Positions 22,774 through 35,118 of a stretch of 64,000 nt of DNA are shown here, in pieces; position 1 is the stretch's first letter, and every line of letters starts with the position of its first letter. This DNA comes from Punica granatum (Eukaryota > Streptophyta > Magnoliopsida > Myrtales > Lythraceae), in NCBI RefSeq assembly GCF_007655135.1, contig NC_045132.1:18614534-18678533 (forward strand). Reading direction: 5' to 3'. Under the pieces are notes generated by a model. It worked only from the letters and a program-made list of their open reading frames with translations. It ran no database searches and was not told the origin of the DNA. The position numbers were made by a program, and so were the translations under genes.

Positions 22774-23238
22774 TGCTTTTGCACTTATTCTCTACAGTAG
22801 GTATTAAGTATTTCAATAATTTTTAAATTATTATCTCTCAAACACTTTTACTTATTCTGAGATCAACACTTTTATTTCCACAATTTTATTTCAACACTTT
22901 TATATCAATAACACTCCCCAATACCAAGCCTTATTAGATTAATGGAAGTATTATTTTTTTATTCATATTTATCGGTCTCATACATATTGATTATTTGCAT
23001 TTTGTTATAAGAGAATTAATAAAATATTACCGAGTAAACTGTAAAGCATGGGTATCACTGGGTTTGATTAACAACTAATCCCCGATAAGAGAGATCGGTA
23101 CACTTCTTCTGTCGTAAAAATTGATTACTAACAACTCCCACCCGTGTAGCATTTGAAATAAAAAGTAAATGGCTGTGCAATTTCAACATGATGGTTGATT
23201 GATTTAGGGTTTCTTCGATCGCATGATATTTGATATTT
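22774..23238. other. Intergenic DNA, part of a local duplicated block
   Basis: No gene. From about 23100 the sequence resembles the block at about 26760 (shared ACAACTCCCA and AAATGGCTG motifs). Confidence 0.5.
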
Positions 23239-23300
23239 AAAACATGGGAGATTTTGGCATCCTATTGGCGGTATGGTACTGCCTACTTTATAACCATTGG
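23239..23300 (+). repeat. Diverged direct copy of the hairpin arm
   Basis: Reads TTTTGGCATCCTATTGGCGG and then TATGGTACTGCCTACTTTAT, an imperfect copy of the left arm of the adjacent hairpin at 23304-23363. Confidence 0.8.
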
Positions 23301-23303
23301 AAT

Positions 23304-23438
23304 GCATGTTTTAATAGGAGTTTTTGGCATCCTGCTAGTGGTATGGTACCGCCTGCTTTATAGCCATTGGATTCAATGACTATAAAGCAGCGGTACCATA
23401 CCACTAGCAGGATGCCAAAAGCTCCTTTTAAAACATGC
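23304..23438. repeat. Long near-perfect hairpin, small-RNA precursor-like
   Basis: Arms 23304-23363 and 23380-23438 are reverse complements over about 60 bases with two mismatches and one bulged base, and a 16-base loop (23364-23379). The core is GGCATCCTGCTAGTGGTATG followed by GTACCG. Together with the diverged direct copy just upstream, this gives copy-copy-inverted copy. It could be a young miRNA or siRNA hairpin, or a tiny foldback transposon. It matches no miRNA I recognise. Transcription is not shown by the sequence. Confidence 0.85.
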
Positions 23439-23949
23439 GTTCTTGCGTCCCAACAAGAAGTCCACTTGAGTGGGGGCGCTCCTATTACTGAGCGTCAATC
23501 ATGTCTGATGAAAATTATTTCTCATGAACCTAATCTTAGCCTTAACTGACACCTACGTACATCTATCGGACCTTACCTAACAATCTAAAGATGGGTAGCT
23601 CGTATGTGTATATCATGTGATTTGATTAGTTGTCTTAATGCATCGAACTGACATGTTACTCGAAAATCGATGTACATGATTATTGAAGTAGCTAGCTGAA
23701 TTATTGTGCATCCAAACAAACAAACATTCAAGATCACCAATCGGTCACATCTTAAATCCACATGGTCAAGGTTGTTTGTGCCTACAGCAAACTTGAAATC
23801 CACACGCACAGCACACTCCTTGAGTCTTACTCAAGGTGTGAAATAGCCAGCAGAAATGAAAATCGATTGCTCGATATTGACTGATTCATTAATTAAAGCC
23901 CAGCAAGATTTCAGCGGATCTGGACGGAATCAAATTAATGAGGTCTGCA

Positions 23950-24180
23950 TCAACCTCTCTTGCCATGCGCGACCAGGAACTCGACCTCAGCAGTGGGATC
24001 GGGTACTTGGTCGTCCATCTTCTCGTGCTCGATGCTCCACTTCGTCATGTTCTTCTTCAACAGTTGGATTGTAGCCTTGTAGCTCTTGCAGGAGTTGGTG
24101 AACTCTCCTCCTCAGATGTCCATTGTGGACCGGCTTGTTGTTCTCGTCTATATCAACTAAGAGAGTGATATTTTATGAAA
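23950..24180 (-). pseudogene. MLP / Bet v 1-family exon 2 remnant
   Basis: On the minus strand one frame gives ITLLVDIDENNKPV. After a shift it gives SCKSYKATIQLLKKN and TKWSIEHEKMDDQVPDPTAE, then VEFLVAHGKRG and a stop at 23950. This matches the second exon of MLP proteins (compare LEYERVNEDAPIPNKYMDFL in the intact gene at 35240-35511), but the frame is broken and the usual DIDAH ending is lost. No first exon is visible upstream; a MITE begins at 24302. It is probably a decayed tandem paralogue of the intact gene 11 kb away. Confidence 0.72.
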
Positions 24181-24301
24181 CCGGTCAATATTTTTACGGG
24201 ATTGATCATGCCAAGTGACCTGATGCCAACCCATAGTTGCACATATAGTGGACATCAGCTTGGTTTCTTGAGGGAGTACATATCAAGCAGCATGTTTGAA
24301 A

Positions 24302-25021
24302 GGAAAAAGTACAAAAACCCCCTTATGGTTTGAGATTGGGATAAATTGGACCCTGTAATTTTTCGATGGACAATAACATCTTGTGGTTCCTTCGTGAGAC
24401 ATAATAGACCTCACTATTAATTTTGCATCACTTTGGTCCTCAAACTTTTCTTTTTGTCATTATTACCCTCAAACATTTTATATTTTTTTAATATGGTCCA
24501 AAAATTAGAAAAGAAATAAAAGGGGAAGGGGTCGCGGCTGTCGGTCTGCAACCCCGACCCCACCACCTAGGTCGCATGCACCCACAGAGGATGCTGGCGA
24601 CCATGGAGGAAGGGTCAGGGCCGTAGATTGGCAGCCCCCGCCCTCAAATCGACTAGGATCTCGAGTTTGAGATCCCGATCGATTCGGGGGCTGGAGCCAC
24701 CAATTGGCGACCCAACCCCACCCTTGAGGTTTCTGGCATCCTCTGTGGGCGTCGGCAACCTCGGTGGTGGGGTCGGGGTCACTGACCGGTGGCCTAAGCC
24801 CCTTCATTTTCCGAATTTTAGGATCAAATTGCAAAAAAATTGAAAGTTTGAGAGTAATAACGACAAAATGAAAAGTTTGAGAGCAAAAGTGACAAAAAAT
24901 TAACGATGAGGTCCATTATGTCTCACAAAGTAAACCACAAGGTGTTATTTGTTCCTCGAAAAACTAGAGGATCCAATTTGTCTCAACCTCAAACCACATT
25001 TTGGATTTTTGTGCTTTTCCC
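24302..25021. mobile_element. Second Mutator-type MITE with long TIRs (720 bp)
   Basis: Inverted repeats of about 180 bp: the left begins GGAAAAAGTACAAAAACCC and the reverse complement of the right begins GGGAAAAGCACAAAAATCC. Both continue through AAATTGGA and GTGAGACATAAT blocks. The flanks TGTTTGAAA (24293-24301) and TATTTGAAA (25022-25030) form a 9-bp duplication with one mismatch. The GC-richer centre (24530-24790) has no transposase and is itself partly palindromic. It is unrelated in sequence to the MITE at 21980. Confidence 0.87.
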
Positions 25022-25030
25022 TATTTGAAA

Positions 25031-26052
25031 TGATACAATGAGAAGTTAACCCCATATATGTAGTAAACACGAGAAAAAGTCATTATACCAACTAATGCAA
25101 ATGTTGGATATGTTAATCATATGATTTGGTTAATCGACCTGATGAAACTTAATTTTATGATTTGGTTTTATTTTTAACTATATGATTTGGATGTGGATAT
25201 GATTTTAAATTTTAAAAACCGAATTTATAATTTGACTACGGTTTGAGACAAAGACCGTATACAACCTAAAACAAGCACCCTTAAATTGAATGTTATCATT
25301 TTGATTTAATATCATTTCTTTTTTTGGATGACAAAATACATATGTAATGATCTAATCTTGGATGAAGTTGTGAAAGGAACTAATCGTCAATCAATCGAAA
25401 TAGGAGACAGCTAATTAAAAATATCTACCAATCAATTGAAAACGGCTGAGTACACCTCCATTTATAATCAACAACGTCCTCGGTGGCAGCCTGTCCAAAG
25501 AAAATATACACTTGGTCGTAGTATTTTGATGGCTAAAATGAATAGCTAGTGATAGTAGTTACATCATATAATTTTCCCTAAAACAGAGATAATAGGCAAC
25601 AGCATAAAGTCAGGTGAAAAATCATAAAAATTCTTTAGTGACCTTACAACATCACGTGGCATGAGGAATTGTTAACTTTTTCCGATGAGAAATGGAAGTA
25701 CTCAGTAGGTTATAATAAATTAATGTGGACTAATCACGTGAATAATTATCATGATTATTACTAATGCTAGAATAATCATTAATTAAATTTTCCTGAATTG
25801 ATTATATGAGATATTGTTACGTCAAATTTTCTCAGAAGAATGGATGGGGCATAAAGCATGTACAACACCGTGAGTAGGACAATTGAGAACATATTTTAGT
25901 AGACATAATAATTCATTTTTAAGATGACAAGGTGATTTCACTTTATCAGATGGGACTAAATTTAGCCTAATGATGAGATCATGATGTAGTTTTCGAAATT
26001 GGATACTGATATTAAACAACTAAACCTTGAAAAAAAAAAAGATAAGCTCAAG
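25031..26052. other. AT-rich intergenic DNA
   Basis: No gene, RNA or repeat structure that I can support. Confidence 0.5.
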
Positions 26053-26725
26053 GAAAAATTATACTGTGCGGTACGGTATTTCGAAAATTTCCATCAAATA
26101 ACACATATCGTGGAATTTTACCCAGCACAACATTAATTTTCCATCAGATGCTTAACGTGGCTGACGAGGGGGACATTTTGTGAGGTCCATTCCAACAGTT
26201 AGACATTTTTGTAATATTTTCACTGGGCCTATAACATGGGCGCACTTTTAGCTACCCTCACGTAGACTTTTAGACTTGGCATGGTGTAAGCCTATTCATG
26301 CTCGGGGAAACATAACTCACTCTGATACCATGTAAAATTTTCACTTAGCCTATAAAGGCTATTGGACCCATCTACAATCCAAAAATTCAAACTGATAGGT
26401 TTTGGTACCAAATCTCTTATATACTCACTGAATTCTTCTTAACTTTTCTATTTGGGATCTAAACACACTCAACAATTTTATGTGTCGCATTCCCTTCTCC
26501 CCTATCTGATATTAGGTAAATTATAGTGTACAACACACGATGTGTTTGAAAATTTTCACCAAGTAAAATATATCGTGATAGTTTATATTGTGCGGTTTGG
26601 TAAAAAAATTATCACAATGTGTAATTTGGTCAAAAAATTTCCAAACATCATGTATTTGATAAAAAAAAATCACGATATGTGCTACATATGGTAAAAAATT
26701 TCAAAATATCATCTTGTATACTCTA
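26053..26725. mobile_element. Possible diverged foldback/MITE interrupted by a TRIM
   Basis: The left edge (TTATACTGTGCGGTACGG...CACATATCGTG) has inverted and direct relatives at 26521-26600 and 26640-26720, including CACGATATGTG. This suggests one old element of a common plant type split by the TRIM at 26210-26474. Boundaries are uncertain and no target duplication is seen. Confidence 0.35.
26210..26474 (-). mobile_element. TRIM-like miniature LTR retrotransposon with perfect 5-bp duplication
   Basis: On the minus strand a 144-bp LTR begins TGTTGAGTGTG at 26474 and ends TTTTACA at 26331. It is followed directly by TGGTATCAGAG (26330-26320), the classic initiator-Met tRNA primer site. After a short internal stretch, 26210-26233 repeats the end of the LTR, so the second LTR is mostly deleted. 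ATTTT flanks both sides (26205-26209 and 26475-26479). It has no coding capacity. Confidence 0.85.
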
Positions 26726-26759
26726 AGTTCATAAGCTTCTTGAATATATTCATTTCTTA

Positions 26760-27080
26760 GGAAAAAAATTGATTAGCAACAACTCCCAACCTTCGGGCAT
26801 TAATTTAAATGAATCTTCTGGGCAACAAAATAAATGGCTGGGCCCTTTCCACACGATATATATTGTTTAAAGAGAACAAATTTCTTCCACATTTCATGCA
26901 TGTGATATCCGTGTCGAAATATGATTATGAAAACCGGTGCCTGTCAATGACTTGGTCCCCATATTTGGGTCCTTGAAAATTAATTCTCCTGAGCCTCATC
27001 TTAGCTTTAAATGACTTATCTAGTATCCACGTTGATCAGATCTCATCTTAGTTCTATCATGATCGGGCCTTCAATCTAAC
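26760..27080 (+). repeat. Diverged duplicate of the block at about 23100-23560
   Basis: Shared order of motifs: AAATTGATTA...ACAACTCCCA, AAATGGCTG, ATTTCTC/ATTCTC...CTTAGC, and a GATC/ATCGG..CTTAC/CTTCAATCTAA block. In the 23-kb copy the MLP pseudogene follows. Here no MLP sequence is recognisable. Confidence 0.5.
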
Positions 27081-28957
27081 GTGGTAGTTGTTTGCTCCAT
27101 ATTCTGGAAGATGTGATGCTGTTTTTTATTTCGTTCAGAGAAATTGATTAGTTGAAGTGGCCAAAGACAGTCTGGGCAAAATCTAATCGTTGTACCAAAA
27201 GGAAAAAAATAAATAAATGAATAAATAAAAACATAGGTAGGATGCTTCAATATACATATACAGCGAGGATTCTATATGAAAAACATATATGGAGTCCTAT
27301 ATCCAGGCAATCTTCATCCTCACGATGTATTAGTAAAGTATGGAATATTAAATATTGTTTGGTTTATTTGGGAGCTAGAATATAAATTAATTAATTAGAT
27401 TATATCATTGAGATTTTTTGAACTCGATTTAGTTATAAGTATTTGGTATCTTCCAATGTTTGTTTTCAAATATTCTAACTTATACAAGAACTTTCGTGGT
27501 TTACGCTTATCTCTGCGACATTTTGATGTCTTTATTCTCTCTTTCATATATGTATGTGTATATATATATATATATAGTTCTAACTTAATTTAAGTTAAAC
27601 TTAACTTAACTTTTCCCTCAATTTAAAAACATAATCATTACTCTTTTATCTTTTTCTCCAAATTCTTTCACGTACTTTTTCCAACTATTTTTTATCTTTA
27701 TCTCTTTAAATCAAACTAAATCAATTTAAATCAAACTTAACTTAGTTACCAAACGCAATGATAAATATTCGGAGTAATAGAGTAGGACAATCTGATCTAT
27801 TAATGATGCAATGACGAAGACAACAACAGAAGACCTCTGCAGCCATAAAGGCTCAAGTCCATTTCTCTAACAGCTTCTGAAACCAAAATGCTTAAGCCAT
27901 TTCATTCGACTTCTGAGAGCAAGACGCCTTAAGTCACAATATCTCGATGACTGTTGAGCAAAGTACTCAAGTCGTCCATAGTCGTTATCCATACATGCAA
28001 GACGAGTATTTCTTCACTATCTTACATTTTTATCTTGAGTGGGAGGGTTAGAGATATTGTGTGATATATTGAGGGAGTAGATTATTTCAGTGGAGATTTT
28101 ACAACGGTTCACTGACAAAACAACCGCCATGGTTCTTTTTTTCCTTTGCCATAGATCTCAGTATATAAGATCTAGACCATAATGTGTCTAAGATCTTTTT
28201 ACTAGAAGATTCACCTCTCATAATTTGACTTTTCAGGTTTTCGACTATGTATCTTCTTGATGATACTCGTTGCGTTCAGGAATGAGTCGAATCCAGTTCA
28301 ACATTAAACTGAACCAAATCGGCCAGTTCAATAATTAAATAATAATTACCCAAGAAAAAATTTGAAGCCCTTAATACACACTTCCTTCTATACAAACGAA
28401 AAATAAGTGATGAATTTATTTTGCACGTGTTCTGAGTTCTTGGGTTAGGATTTAGATTACAATTGTAATTTTATAGGGAGAACTCCCGAGCTATGTATTC
28501 GGATGATAGAGTCGACCAAAGGCTGGTGGATTTTTTTATTTGTTTTTCTTTTATTTTTTCCTGTTAATTTCAAAATTATTATTTAACTAGTTGAAGACCT
28601 ACGTTGCGCGGACGATTACTAAGGAACTTGTAGATAAAAATATTGAAATATATAATTTTTTTATTAAATATTGTAAGATTTGACCTTTTATGAATATATA
28701 TATATATATATAAATTATATATGATTTTTATGTAAAATTAGGAATTGAGAAAAAAAAAAGAATATCAAATTATAGAAATTAATTTGTTTTTTTTATTATG
28801 ATATGTAAAATGAGCATGAAAAACAATTTATGATCAAAAAATTAAAAAAATTAAGTTTTAATCCACATTAAGTAAGAATGCATGTATAAAATATGAGATA
28901 CTAAGTATACTATTTTATTGCTTTTACTAATATACATATACAAAAATATATAAAGTA
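27081..28957. other. AT-rich intergenic DNA
   Basis: No supported gene. Notable are short (TA)n runs (about 27559-27577 and 28697-28712) and a second ACTAGTTGAAGACCTACGTTGCGC motif start at about 28585, resembling the one near 13908. The segment 28080-28330 contains TATATAAGATCTAGACC and could be old LTR debris, but nothing secures this. Confidence 0.5.
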
Positions 28958-28962
28958 AAAAT

Positions 28963-31900
28963 TGTCAGCACCCCATTTTAGTTCACCGGCTCCAGAGGGG
29001 CAAAATCGTCATTTTGTAACCATTATGAGGGAAGTATTTCCGGTCAATTGCTCGCGCATTCACGGCCTCTAAAAAAAATGGGAGATTTTATTAATTTAAC
29101 ACCAATTTTATAATTTTTCGAAAAAAAATACTCTACGGTTAGTCTTTGAATTTCACGTGCGTCAATGTCAATTTTCAAAATTCAAGGCGAAAACTCGAGG
29201 CCGAAAAATATCTTATCACACAATATTGATCAACGAATTTTTCCGAGTACGATGGCGGTCTCGAATTACTTTTCCGACGTCCGATAAAAAAAACGGCAAT
29301 TTTTAATTTTTACGCACGTCAATTTTAAATCTTAAAAAAAAAAATTCAAACCGGTCAGAGCCTGTCAGAAGTCCGGCTCGCATGGAAACTACCAAACCGG
29401 CTTCCTCTCCTTGCCCGGCCCGGGATCCCGCAGCTCAGTCTCTCCTCAGCTGACTTCCTCGAAAACCCGCAGCTTGTCTCTTGGCTCTCGGCTCTCGTTT
29501 TTGAAGAAAAACTGCAGCTCAGTCTCACTCCCAGGGGATCTCTCGGTTTTCAAAAAAAAGAAAAAAATCGCAGCTCGATCGCGAGCTCTCAACTCGATCT
29601 CTCTCTCAGCTCGATATCTCTCTCGGAACTCACGCTCTCTCTCTGGAACGTTACCACCCACAGCTAGCAGAGGCTCTGGGGTAAGGAACTCGCCCTCAGC
29701 ACACACTAAACTCTCTCTCTCGATTTTCGAAAAAAACCTGCAGCTCAAGCTTTGGCCCTCAGTTCGTTGACACACTCTCAGCTCGTCCCTCACCTCGCAG
29801 CTCACGCTCTCTCTCTCCGCTCCATCCCGTTCTTGAACCTCCTAGCTCCCTCCTCAAGCCCGCGGCTCTTCAGGACCCCCCCAGCTCGAACTTCTTCTCT
29901 TTTTTTCTCCCGGCTCGACCCCCTCTCGGCACCCCGGTCGACTCACTAACCACCTCGAGCAGCTTTCCGGGAGTCTCCAGGAGCGGGGAGTCACCGTGCA
30001 CAGCCACTGGAGTCGACCGGATCACATCACCCTCTTTCTTTCACGGTTTCCTTTATTCACTAACCGGGTCTCTCACGTTATCTCGGGTCGATATAGGTCC
30101 TTGTCGTTTGTAACCCCGGCCGCAACGTCCAAGAGTCACTCGTGAACGGCCAGGACCGTTCGCACCGTGCCTAGCAGCTCAGCCCAATAGTGTCCAGCAG
30201 AGGCCCAATCCGACCCAGCGGCCCAATTCGGCCTAGCGGCCCACTTGGCCCAGTCCAAATCCCAGCGGCTCAGTCCGGCCCAGTCCAACTCGTCTAGCAT
30301 CTCCTTTATTTACAGAACTGCCATCAATCTTCCCAAACTAGGTAAATCCCTACCTTAGTGGCATGTTTAGGGCTCCATTTTTGAATATTATGTTTGCTTT
30401 GATGGATATGAAGTGAAATGAGCGTTCGTGGGTCGTGTGGATGACCGGATTTGTCCCGAACTCGATTTTATGAACTTTCCATTTTGTCTCATTTCAGTCC
30501 TGATAATGCCTTTTCGTTTTATTTCAAATCAGCCCTGAACTTTCCGATGAGTTTCAATCAAGTCCCGGCCATTTTAGCATTTTCCGATCAGTCCTAGGAT
30601 TTATCAGAATTTTTCAGCCATCCCAAGGAACTTTTCAATTTGTCTCAGTTTAGTCCTTGGGCTATTTTCCACCCTCTTCAGATCTGCCCCAAAATTCAAA
30701 ATTCGTTTCAAACAGGTCCTGAGCCATCTTTAACATTTCCAATCAGTCCCTGAATTTTCCAGAATTTTTAAGCCAGTTCCGGGAACGTTTTACGTTGTTT
30801 CAGTCCAGTCCTTGGGGCATTTTTTACTTTTGAGATCAGCCCCGAACTTTCAAATTTGTTTCAAACAAGTCCTGAGTCATTTTCAGTAATTTTCACGCGG
30901 CTCTGAATTTTCCCAGAATCTTTAACCAGTCCCGGGAACGTTTAATGTTGTTTCAGTTTGGTCCCTGTGGCATTTTTTATTTTCCAGATCAGCCCCTGAA
31001 CTTTCAAATCCGTTTCAAACAAGTCCTGGATCATTTTCAGTAATTTTTACAGTCCTGAATTTTTCCATAATTTTCAAATCAGTCTCCTGAAACTTTATCT
31101 GAATTTTTAAATCAGTCCCTGTTCTTTTAAAATTGTTCAAATCAACCCTTGGATGCTTTTTAAAGGATACCCAATCCTTTCTACTTGGATTCCCAACCGA
31201 CAACATGTGTGTTCCCGTTTAATATTTTGTCATATCGTTCGTTATGCGTATATAACATGATAATACGTGCTCATTTTTTTATGTTTTCCCGCTTCCATGA
31301 GTCCGTGCCGTTTTATTGATTCCGTTAATATTATGTTTGTGTATGTTTGTATGCGTTTATCGTGATCATAGCGGCACCGATTGTGTAAAAATATGTATGT
31401 TTATCGTGCTTAACGTGATAATGTGCTCTTGATCCGTGTTTAAACGCTTTATTTTTTTGTTTTAATCAAAACTTCACACGAATCAGTTTAATCATGCAAA
31501 CTCGGCCTAAAATCAAAATTTTTAATTTCAAGACGGTCGGGAATTAGGGCTCACATCGGACGGTCCACCAATGGTCGGCTCGGTGGCCCAAAACCCGTAG
31601 ATTTAAAGCATTTGACAAATTTTAATTAATGTAATCAATAATTTCACTTACGGGGAAATTGGGACGTTCATGCGATTAATTAATTCACTTGACCCTAATA
31701 ATTTTGCACAAATTGGTAATTAATCGGTAACACGCGTCGATAGGTTGCAAACATGCGTTGATGCCCTTCTCAAAACTTGCAAATTTTACAAAACTTGGGA
31801 CACGTGACTAGATGTAACATGGACATCTAGGAAGGACTTACGCGTCTTGACTCAATGCCTCACCTGATTTAAGGAAATTCAGGTCGAGGCGTGGAAGTTC

Positions 31901-33305
31901 TTTCTAGATCACTTCCGGATAGACTGACCGGTCCTTTGGCTTTTTTAGGGTTCTTGCACAACCCTGAAAAGTCCAAGGGATCGATCGGCGCCGGTCACAG
32001 GCCGAGGTGGCCCTCATCGCGTAGTCTTTCTTTCCTGAAAACAATTTTCGCCTCAAGGGAAAAATCATCTATTTACAACTTAGCGACACCCCTAGGATTA
32101 GAATAAGAGTAACACTACGGTATCAGGGTAGGGATCGGCTACCTGTCTAGGCGCAGGTTCATCTGCATAGCCCGTTCTATCCGACCAATGAGTTTTTGTT
32201 ATTCTAGCACAGTCTCGGGTAGTTAGTTTGGATAGCTTGGCTCAAAATACAAATATGGATTAATTGTGCACTTGATTTAAGACAAAAATGGGCAATAGTG
32301 GGTTAGGCACGAGGTTCCACGGTTTACGGGCGGAATTCATGCTCTATAATAACCTGTAACCGTCATAGTGTCACGATACAAAACAATCCTAAAAGCAACC
32401 CACAAACACAAGACTTGATTACGAACATAATGTCTGTTAGGTCCTCGAAAGTAATGCCAAATGCGAAATACCCTCCTAGGGCAGTCCACGACTGATTCAT
32501 ACCATCTCCCATTTGTTTGTTTAGGGTAATATTTGCATGCCAAGATACCTCGATTAATAATCGGTTAATTTACGTAAATTCGGCAATAATAAAATCTCAT
32601 TGTTTTGTTTATTTGTGCTTGTTACATTTTGCACTTATTTGTTATGCAGGTCGAGTCCGATTATTTAGGGTACGATTCATACGGGGTCCAATGCCCCCCT
32701 AAACCGTCGATCACGGGATCTAATCCCCCAATCACTAAGCACGCATATTAATTTCAATTTCAGTCTTTTCAAATCATACGGTAAGCACGAGTGAAATAAT
32801 GACCGAACGCGAACCGATCGAGATTCAGTTGTTGTAATTTGTATTTTATTTATTTGAGAGAACAATGTAAGGGTTTATGTTGTACATTTATTCATATAGG
32901 AATCCCGATCGGAGCGTGGGCGGTCGGAGTGTTTCTTCGAATTTACAGTGTCAAAACGGGCAAGTCGAGTGTAACCCTAAATCATGCGGTAAATAAATAA
33001 AAATGGCAAGCCTAGCAAGTTAGAGTACCGATAGGGCGTATGAGATATAGGCCCATACGTAATAGAATCCCCGAACTCGGAATTTTCGGTTCCGTACAGA
33101 TCATTGCCTTAGCATACTAGGTGTATCATATACCCCTTAGACCAGGGCAACTCACCGGCCCTCGACCTTCGGGTCGTAAACAGGTAGTGGCGACTCCTTC
33201 TCACGTGCGTCTGTCACGCGTCCCTAGGAAGGTGAACACTCCCAAGCCGCGTTGCATTAGGCGCGCGCATGCGTGCCCCAACGAGATGAAATTCGGGTGC
33301 GCACA
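28963..33305 (+). repeat. Solo LTR of the Ogre-like family, plus orientation (4343 bp)
   Basis: Begins TGTCAGCACCCC at 28963 and ends GGGTGCGCACA at 33305, in the opposite orientation to the other LTRs. It matches the element 1 LTR over its whole length, including the GGCCCA-rich block (30176-30300) and minisatellite (about 30480-31140). No primer site or internal sequence follows. The flanks are AAAAT (28958-28962) and TAAAT (33306-33310), a 5-bp duplication with one mismatch, fitting an older solo LTR. Confidence 0.9.
30480..31140 (+). repeat. Irregular minisatellite inside solo LTR
   Basis: Degenerate copies of the AATCAGTCCC / TGAACTTTTC motif, the reverse-strand counterpart of the 30-bp array at 5483-5735, with more divergence and variable spacing. 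Confidence 0.7.
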
Positions 33306-33419
33306 TAAATATATGAAATATCTTCTCTCAATATTATACAATCTAAGATAATAATTGGATCATGCATCAAATAAAGAGTGGTGAAACTCAAAATATATAC
33401 TTACAAATGAAGTTTTTTA

Positions 33420-34160
33420 TTTATATTAAAATTCAATATTAACGTTATCATTGTCATGACTACTCAAATCAAACTTATAAAAATAAATAAATAAATAAAA
33501 ATATCGAACTTAAATTTGATGAAAGAAAGATCACAAATGAATTATTATATAAAATAAAAAAAGATATTGAAGGATCTTCAATTACTAAAGCAACACCACA
33601 ATAAAACTGGAATTATGGTTTCATTAATTCAAAAAGTCAATATCGAAACAAATAATTTGAAATTTTCATTAAAATGTTTATCCTACAAATCAAAATTTAA
33701 TTAAAGAATTAGAATAAATAAATAATGTTACTGAGTTTGAAGTTCACGGAGAAAATATTTTTATCAAATTATAAAATAAAATGAAATATTCAAGGTATAT
33801 AAATCATAAAAGTCATGCGGTTACTAAAACGACTCACATAATGGAAGTGGATTAGAGAATCTATCAAAGCAATCAATGTCAAACAATCAATTTCGAATTT
33901 GCATTAAAAAATTCATTCAACAAATCAAAATTCAACTAAGAAAAAAGAAAAACTTGGAGAAGAAGGGGGAAAAAAGAAACATTCAAAGTATATAAATCAG
34001 AAACATCTTTCAGAGCGACGTCCATAGTGGACTAGAATAGAGATCATATCAAAATAATCAATATTAAAACAATCAACTTCGAATTTGCATTAAAAAGTTT
34101 ATTCAACAAATCAACATTCAACCAACAAAAATAAAAACTTGGAGAAGAAGGGGAAGGAGG
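33420..34160 (+). repeat. Diverged tandem repeat, units about 190-240 bp
   Basis: Three to four imperfect copies, each with ATTTGCATTAAAA (or ATTTTCATTAAAA) and TCAACAAATCAA-like motifs, then AAAGTATATAAATCA and a TAGTGGA/AAGTGGATTAGA block. Copies start near 33640, 33877 and 34066. Non-coding and AT-rich. Confidence 0.65.
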
Positions 34161-35110
34161 TTTAGAATTATATATATACATATGTTCTCAGTTCTGCAAT
34201 CCCTTTTTCTTCCCCTATATATACATATATATTCATAAAAGTAATATTATCTTATGGTGATATATATCAAGATTTCGTGGAATTCGGAAATTACTGTTGA
34301 TATAGTATATGGTAGATTACCTGAAAATTACAATGCCCTTATTAGGCTATATTCATTTATGTATAATCTATATATTCAGCTATATTCTTCTAATATGCCC
34401 CTTTGAAATTATATTCGTATATTTCACTTTCCTAAATCCTAATATATATATATATATATTCTACTGCTTAATCAATGATAAAAATTTACTTAATACATAA
34501 GTGATGACTTCACAAAACGAGAGAGTTTTGTTTTTTATTTTTGATAATGTGGCGGCTTGAGAATCGAGCTCGGGCTTTATTTTCATATATGTATATGTGG
34601 ATGATTGAACCAATTGATTTAGTTTGGTTTTATATCGAACTGGATGACACTCGTTCCTAGGCATAACCGAGCATTTGCGAGAAGATGCAAGACCAAAAAT
34701 ATCGATAGTCAAACTATGTGGAGTGAATCTTAAGGCATAAAACATCTAGGATACATGTACGGCGAGGATCTTAAATAAGGGATTTGACGACAAAAAAAAA
34801 AAAACAATCGTAGTGGTTGATTTTGCCACCAACCCCAGTAACAATATATTTTTTTATATATTGTGAACCCAAATTAGTTTTTCTTTTCGATAGGCCAAAT
34901 TACTTTTTATATGGTATCTTCCAATATTTGTTTCAAAATTTTCTATAAATTATTAAATAGATTAATTCTCTTTGTTATTCAATGATTCAGTCAGAATGAG
35001 AACTGTATGATTGTTTAGGCCGATGGTCACCGTGTTTCAATATTATGTAAAGTAAGGGGCCTGACATGGAATGGTACCAAAACAAAGGTAAAGCGCGGAG
35101 CGCATATATC
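34161..35110. other. AT-rich intergenic DNA downstream of the MLP gene
   Basis: No gene. It has short (TA)n runs (34441-34459) and a poly-A run (34790-34804). A stretch near 34745 (GGATACATGTACGGCGAGGAT) resembles 27250-27275. Confidence 0.5.
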
Positions 35111-35118
35111 ATTCAGTT

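Noticed and set aside
29411..29949. Ser-rich ORFs in the solo LTR
   Set aside because: The counterpart of the GA/CT-rich LTR block; compositional artefact.
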